Assembly: GCF_046271865.1 (NCBI RefSeq)
Contig: NZ_CP176580.1
Location: 496,001 to 560,000, forward strand
DNA: 64,000 nt
Direction of reading: 5' to 3'
From: Nitrincola salilacus
GTDB taxonomy: Bacteria > Pseudomonadota > Gammaproteobacteria > Pseudomonadales > Balneatricaceae
The translations under genes were made by a program, and so were the position numbers. Under the pieces are notes generated by a model, which was given only the letters and a program-made list of their open reading frames with translations, did not search any database and was not told the DNA's origin. Each line of letters starts with the position of its first letter. Within the stretch, counting starts at the first letter, position 1. Of this stretch, positions 59,726-64,000 are shown piece after piece.

Positions 59726-61579
59726 ATGCTCAATCGCTACCCCCTGTGGAAAAATCTTCTTATTCTGCTGGTACTTCTGATCGCCGGGCTTTATGCGGCG
59801 CCCAACCTCTATCCTGAAGATTACGCTGTTCAGATTTCAGGAACGCGTGAAATCCACCAGGTGGATGAAGCACTGATAGAGCAGGTAATCGCAAGGCTCG
59901 AAGCAGAAGGGATCGGCTACAAGTCGCTGTCGCTTGAAAACAGTGCAGCAGAAATTCGCTTCAATAATGGTGATGAACAGCTGCTGGCCAGGGCAGAAAT
60001 TGCGAGCCTGCTGGGTAACAATTATGTCGTGGCAATGAATCTGGCGCCTACGACCCCTGAATGGTTGAGTGCCATCGGTGCAGGGCCCATGACGCTGGGT
60101 CTTGATCTACGTGGTGGTGTGCACTTCCTGATGGAGGTTGATACGGTTCAGGCGGTATCGCAGCGTATTGAAGTGTATGCCAGTGACATACGAGCGAATC
60201 TGCGCGACAACCGTTTGCGTTATCGCACGGTTGAGCTTGATGACAGTGGGCGGCTTCAGGCACGCTTTGGCGACGCAGAAACCCGCGACCAGGCCCAGTC
60301 TCGCCTGCGCCGTGATTTTCCTGAATTCATGTTTGAAACTTCAGCAGAAGGTGAGGCTTACTACCTGACTATCAGTCTATCGGATGAGTCGGTCCGTGAA
60401 ATCGAAGACTATGCCGTTCAACAGAACCTGACCACTCTGCGTAACCGTGTCAATGAGCTGGGTGTGGCTGAACCGCTCGTTCAGCGTCAGGGGCGTAATC
60501 GAATTGTAGTACAGCTGCCGGGTGTTCAGGATGCCGCGGCGGCCAAACGAGTGATCGGGCAGACGGCCAATCTGGAGTTCCGTCTCGAGGCGGGGCCTGA
60601 CGCCAGCCGTGCTGTGACTGAAGTTTACCCTTTCCGTAATGATCCAGGCCGAACGGCAACACTTGAGCGAGATCTCATCATCACAGGTTCCAGTGTCGCT
60701 AATGCGAATGCTGCCTTCGATGAGAATGGTCTGCCGCAGGTATCCATCACTTTGGATACACGAGGTGGCCAGATGATGAATCGTGTCACGCGTAATGCAA
60801 TCCAGCGCCGTATGGCGGTGCTCTTTGTTGAGCATAAAACCCGCACGGTCAGCGAGCGCGTAGATGGTGAGCTGGTTGAGCGTCGCGTGCCTTATGTTGA
60901 GAAGCATCTGATCTCGCTGGCCACCATTCAAACAGTATTGGGCAATCAGTTCCGTATCACAGGCCTCGATAGCCCCCGTGAGTCGTCAGAGCTGGCGCTG
61001 CTGTTGCGTGCCGGAGCATTGGCTGCACCGGTCTACTTTGTTGAAGAGCGCACAATCGGGCCAAGCCTGGGTGCAGAAAACATCGAGATGGGTACCAAGT
61101 CGGTTCAGATCGGCTTCCTGCTGGTGTTGCTGTTCATGCTGTTCTACTACCGTGTATTTGGCTTGTTGGCGAACATCGCGCTGACGTTGAACCTGATGAT
61201 GCTGGTGGCCGTGATGTCGATGCTGTCAGCGACGCTGACCTTGCCCGGGATTGCGGGTATTGTATTGACGGTGGGTATGGCCGTGGATGCCAACGTGCTG
61301 ATATTTGAGCGAATCAAGGAGGAGCTGCGTAGCGGAGCTCCAGTTCAATCGGCGATCAATGCCGGCTTCAGTCGCGCTTTCATGACTATTATGGACGCCA
61401 ACATCACGACATTTATTGCGGCAATTATTCTGTTTGCAATGGGTACTGGGCCAGTGAAAGGTTTTGCCGTCACACTTTCGGTAGGTATTATAACCTCCAT
61501 GTTTGCCGCACTGGTTGTGACAAGGGCGCTGGTTAATCTGGCCTATGGCGGTCGTAAGCTGCAGAAGCTTTGGATATGA
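59726..61579 (+). CDS. secD: Protein translocase subunit SecD
   Basis: 617 residues. An N-terminal helix (about residues 7-24), a large periplasmic domain (GPMTLGLDLRGGVHFLMEVD, LRNRVNELGVAEPLVQRQGRNRIVVQLPGV), then five helices from about residue 445 (LGAENIEMGTKSVQIGFLLVLLFML, GIAGIVLTVGMAVDANVLIFERIKEEL). It uses the proton-motive force to assist protein export with SecF. It is separated from secF by 9 bp. Confidence 0.97.
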   Translation: MLNRYPLWKNLLILLVLLIAGLYAAPNLYPEDYAVQISGTREIHQVDEALIEQVIARLEAEGIGYKSLSLENSAAEIRFNNGDEQLLARAEIASLLGNNYVVAMNLAPTTPEWLSAIGAGPMTLGLDLRGGVHFLMEVDTVQAVSQRIEVYASDIRANLRDNRLRYRTVELDDSGRLQARFGDAETRDQAQSRLRRDFPEFMFETSAEGEAYYLTISLSDESVREIEDYAVQQNLTTLRNRVNELGVAEPLVQRQGRNRIVVQLPGVQDAAAAKRVIGQTANLEFRLEAGPDASRAVTEVYPFRNDPGRTATLERDLIITGSSVANANAAFDENGLPQVSITLDTRGGQMMNRVTRNAIQRRMAVLFVEHKTRTVSERVDGELVERRVPYVEKHLISLATIQTVLGNQFRITGLDSPRESSELALLLRAGALAAPVYFVEERTIGPSLGAENIEMGTKSVQIGFLLVLLFMLFYYRVFGLLANIALTLNLMMLVAVMSMLSATLTLPGIAGIVLTVGMAVDANVLIFERIKEELRSGAPVQSAINAGFSRAFMTIMDANITTFIAAIILFAMGTGPVKGFAVTLSVGIITSMFAALVVTRALVNLAYGGRKLQKLWI

Positions 61580-61588
61580 GGCTCAGAG

Positions 61589-62512
61589 ATGATCAAATTT
61601 AAACACGAATTCAATTTTATGGGAGCGCGCCGTATTGCGGCGGCTCTTTCAATTATCTTGTTACTGGTCTCTATCGGGTCGTTGGCGATTAATGGACTTA
61701 AGTTGGGTCTGGATTTTACTGGCGGCAGTCTGGTTGAGGTCAGTTATGAGCGTCCAGTGGAGTTGGATAGAGTTCGCACGAAGCTGCACGAAGCGGGTTA
61801 TCAGGATGCAGTAGTTCAGACCTTTGGTGCAGCCAATGACATCATGATTCGCTTGGGCGAGGCGCATGACCCTCAGTTGGGAGAAAAAATCCTCAATGCG
61901 CTGCAGCAGGATGAGGCACTATCTATCACCTTGCGTCGTAATGAATTTGTCGGCTCCCAGGTGGGTGAAGAGCTGCGTGAGCAGGGTGGGCTGGGATTGT
62001 TGCTGGCGTTGATTATGGTAATGGTCTACCTGGCTTTCCGCTTTCAGTTCAAATTTTCCATAGGGGCGGTGCTGGCGCTGGCGCACGATGTGCTTCTGGT
62101 GCTGGGCTTTTTTTCCCTGTTCAGAATCGAATTTGATCTGACGGTTCTGGCGGCAGCGCTCGCAGTTATAGGCTATTCTTTGAATGATACGATTGTTGTA
62201 TATGATCGTATCCGTGAAAACTTCCGAATAATGAGAGTCGGTGAGCCGATCGATGTATTGAATTCATCCTTGAATCAGACCCTCAGTCGAACGATCGTGA
62301 CCTCTTTGACGACTATGCTTGTGCTGGTGATTTTAGCCTTTTTCGGCGGTGAAATGATCTACGGCTTTGCAATAGCTTTGTTGGTCGGTGTTTTGGTGGG
62401 TACTTACTCGTCTGTTTATGTCGCCGGTAATATCCTGTTGTTGCTGAAAGTATCGAAAGAGGATCTGATTCCGCCTCCGAAAGAGGAAGAGGAGATTGAG
62501 CAGATACCTTGA
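61589..62512 (+). CDS. secF: Protein translocase subunit SecF
   Basis: 307 residues with six predicted helices. GLKLGLDFTGGSLVEVSYERP after helix 1, and VIGYSLNDTIVVYDRIRENFR and SLNQTLSRTIVTSLTTMLVLVILAFFGG in the membrane core are typical. It forms the SecDF complex. A clear intrinsic terminator follows at 62519. Confidence 0.97.
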   Translation: MIKFKHEFNFMGARRIAAALSIILLLVSIGSLAINGLKLGLDFTGGSLVEVSYERPVELDRVRTKLHEAGYQDAVVQTFGAANDIMIRLGEAHDPQLGEKILNALQQDEALSITLRRNEFVGSQVGEELREQGGLGLLLALIMVMVYLAFRFQFKFSIGAVLALAHDVLLVLGFFSLFRIEFDLTVLAAALAVIGYSLNDTIVVYDRIRENFRIMRVGEPIDVLNSSLNQTLSRTIVTSLTTMLVLVILAFFGGEMIYGFAIALLVGVLVGTYSSVYVAGNILLLLKVSKEDLIPPPKEEEEIEQIP

Positions 62513-62518
62513 AGTGTT

Positions 62519-62541
62519 AAAAGCCGGCATCGCCGGCTTTT
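62519..62541 (+). terminator. Intrinsic terminator after secF
   Basis: AAAAGCCGGC (62519-62528), loop ATC, GCCGGCTTTT (62532-62541): a perfect 10-bp stem with terminal A/T runs, seven bases after the secF stop. The symmetric A- and T-tracts would also stop transcription from the other side. Confidence 0.92.
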
Positions 62542-62638
62542 ATGTATATGCCACAAGCGCACATGCGTCGATGTGGTAATGATGTCAGATCCAGAATGAT
62601 CTGACCGGGCCAGAGATGCCTGAAGTAATGGAATTGAT

Positions 62639-64000
62639 ATGAGTAAAAATTGGATAGAAAAAGACCCCGCCCAAGAGCGCGAGGCAGAAAAATACAGCAA
62701 CCCGGTGCCTAGCCGCGAGTTTATACTCGATTTCCTTGAGAAGTGGGGCGCACCGATTGCGCATCTGGATTTGTGTGAGGAGCTGAAATTAAGCGATCCG
62801 GATCAGGTGGAAGCAATGCGGCGCCGTCTGATTGCGATGTGTCGTGATGGACAGCTGATTTCCAACCGTCGTAACGAGTTTGGTTTGATCAGCAAGATGC
62901 AACTGATCGCCGGACGGGTGATGGGTCATAGAGATGGTTTTGGCTTTCTTCGCCCCGATGCTGGCGGTGATGATCTATTTCTGAGCCCGCGTAACATGCG
63001 TGAGTTGTTTGATGGCGACAAGGTCCTGGCGCAGGAGATTGGCCTTGATCTGAAAGGCCGTCGTGAAGGCAAGGTTGTTGAAGTGCTTGAACGCAATACC
63101 CGCAAGGTGGTGGGGCGTTTTGATGGCAACAACGGATTTGGTGTACTGGTACCTGAAAATCAGCGTATGACGAATCAGGTGATGATCATTCCGGATGAAG
63201 GCTCTGAGCTGGTTTATGAAGATGGTCAACTGGTCGTTGCTGAGATCATTCAGTATCCAAACAAGCGTCAGCCGGCACGTGCAAAAGTGGTTGAGGTGCT
63301 CGGTGAGCATCTCGCGCCGGGTATGGAGATCCAGGTCGCAATCCACAACTATGACATTCCCAGCGAGTGGCCAGAAGAGGTCAGTCAGGAGCTGACCAAG
63401 CTCAGCCCTGAAGTCGCTGAGTCGGATAAAGCCAATCGTGTGGATCTTCGCAAGCTGCCCTTCGTTACTATCGATGGCGAGGACGCCAAGGATTTTGACG
63501 ACGCTGTTTACTGTGAGAAAAAGCGTTTTGGTGGTTGGCGTCTGTGGGTGGCGATTGCTGATGTTTCCTATTATGTACATCCCGGTAGTGCGCTGGATCG
63601 CGAAGCAGTCCGACGTGGCAACTCCGTTTATTTCCCGGAGTTTGTTGTTCCCATGCTGCCGGAGTTGCTGTCCAATGGATTGTGCTCGCTGAAACCGAAG
63701 GTTGATCGTCTGGCTATGGTGTGCGAGATGAATATCAGCCGTTCAGGGCAGCTTTCTGGTTACAACTTCTTTGAAGCGGTGATCAACTCCCATGCCAGGC
63801 TGACTTATAATCAGGTCGCATCGGTGTTGGGGCAGGGTGACACAGAACAGCAGGCACCGCTGCGCGAAAAACTCGCACCTCTGGTTCCGCACATTGAGCA
63901 GTTGCATACATTGTACAAAACATTGCGCAGAGCGCGTGATGAGCGTGGCGCCATCGATTTTGATACGGTTGAAACCCGTATGCTGTTTGGTGCCGGTCGC
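62639..64000 (+). CDS. rnr: Ribonuclease R, partial (3' end outside window)
   Basis: 454 codons from ATG 62639 to the window edge. An N-terminal winged-helix segment (SREFILDFLEKWGAPIAHLDLCEEL) is followed by a cold-shock domain (GRVMGHRDGFGFLRPDAGGDD), a second cold-shock domain (VVGRFDGNNGFGVLVPENQ), and the start of the RNB catalytic domain, with the metal-binding aspartates in IDGEDAKDFDDAVYCE near residue 280. RNase R degrades structured RNA 3' to 5'. It is separated from secF by the terminator, so it probably has its own promoter in 62542-62638. Confidence 0.96.
   Translation, partial: MSKNWIEKDPAQEREAEKYSNPVPSREFILDFLEKWGAPIAHLDLCEELKLSDPDQVEAMRRRLIAMCRDGQLISNRRNEFGLISKMQLIAGRVMGHRDGFGFLRPDAGGDDLFLSPRNMRELFDGDKVLAQEIGLDLKGRREGKVVEVLERNTRKVVGRFDGNNGFGVLVPENQRMTNQVMIIPDEGSELVYEDGQLVVAEIIQYPNKRQPARAKVVEVLGEHLAPGMEIQVAIHNYDIPSEWPEEVSQELTKLSPEVAESDKANRVDLRKLPFVTIDGEDAKDFDDAVYCEKKRFGGWRLWVAIADVSYYVHPGSALDREAVRRGNSVYFPEFVVPMLPELLSNGLCSLKPKVDRLAMVCEMNISRSGQLSGYNFFEAVINSHARLTYNQVASVLGQGDTEQQAPLREKLAPLVPHIEQLHTLYKTLRRARDERGAIDFDTVETRMLFGAGR

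Noticed and set aside
1..64000. Prophage, replication origin, rRNA operon or CRISPR array
   Set aside because: No capsid, terminase, integrase, DnaA-box cluster, rRNA or repeat-spacer pattern was seen in the window.

Overview
The window reads as a chromosomal segment of a Gram-negative, probably marine gammaproteobacterium of the Oceanospirillales type. This is inferred from gene content and from core protein sequences such as ParC, NirB, RodA, SecD and RNase R; no taxonomic marker was compared. Most of the window is compact, operon-rich chromosome. The stretch from about 22.3 to 34.7 kb is different: AT-richer patches, broken genes, an insertion-sequence scar, a polymorphic toxin and a toxin-antitoxin pair.

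Region 1 (1-5.9 kb, minus strand) is an Mrp/Mnh-type multisubunit cation/proton antiporter operon in the order E-F-G-B-C-D followed by two more proton-translocating antiporter-like subunits. The last one runs off the window edge. Nearly every pair overlaps by a few bases, so the operon looks translationally coupled.

Region 2 (5.9-20.4 kb) is a complete assimilatory nitrate/nitrite locus. On the minus strand lie nasA (nitrate reductase), a methyl-accepting chemotaxis protein with no periplasmic sensor domain, and a membrane-anchored NIT-domain protein. On the plus strand lie nasR (NIT-ANTAR antiterminator), then nrtA-nrtB-nrtD (nitrate ABC transporter), a NasC-like flavoprotein, nirB and nirD. 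Both nasA and nrtA are preceded by a sigma-54 type promoter and by a leader RNA in which a hairpin with an A1/G4 hexaloop overlaps an intrinsic terminator. This fits NasR-controlled antitermination under NtrC-type nitrogen control. The chemoreceptor and second NIT protein sit behind the nasA attenuator, which suggests a nitrate-taxis module co-expressed with assimilation.

Region 3 (20.4-23.7 kb) holds a ChaN-like heme-binding protein, a small conserved protein, a lytic-transglycosylase-like lipoprotein, and an Lrp regulator with a LysE exporter.

Region 4 (23.7-34.7 kb) is accessory DNA: an IS200 transposase remnant, a PAAR-Rhs polymorphic toxin with an unrecognised cysteine-containing tip, a secreted ankyrin-repeat protein as candidate immunity protein, AT-rich DNA with small membrane ORFs, a lipoprotein, a 100-bp inverted-repeat element, a DUF2867 protein, a TetR regulator abutting half of a short-chain dehydrogenase, a RibD-C reductase, an alcohol-dehydrogenase remnant and a BrnT/CopG-like toxin-antitoxin pair. 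It ends exactly at parC.

Region 5 (34.7-49.9 kb) is core: parC, an AhpA/YtjB-like membrane protein, proA-nadD-rsfS-rlmH-mrdA-rodA-mltB-rlpA-dacA-dat-ybeD-lipB. This links NAD synthesis, ribosome silencing and elongasome cell-wall synthesis.

Region 6 (49.9-56.6 kb) has a MocR-type regulator divergent from a LysE exporter, a secreted unknown protein, an MFS transporter, a KefB-like antiporter and MarC. Region 7 (56.8-64 kb) has tRNA-Leu(CAA), queA-tgt-yajC-secD-secF and the 5' part of rnr.
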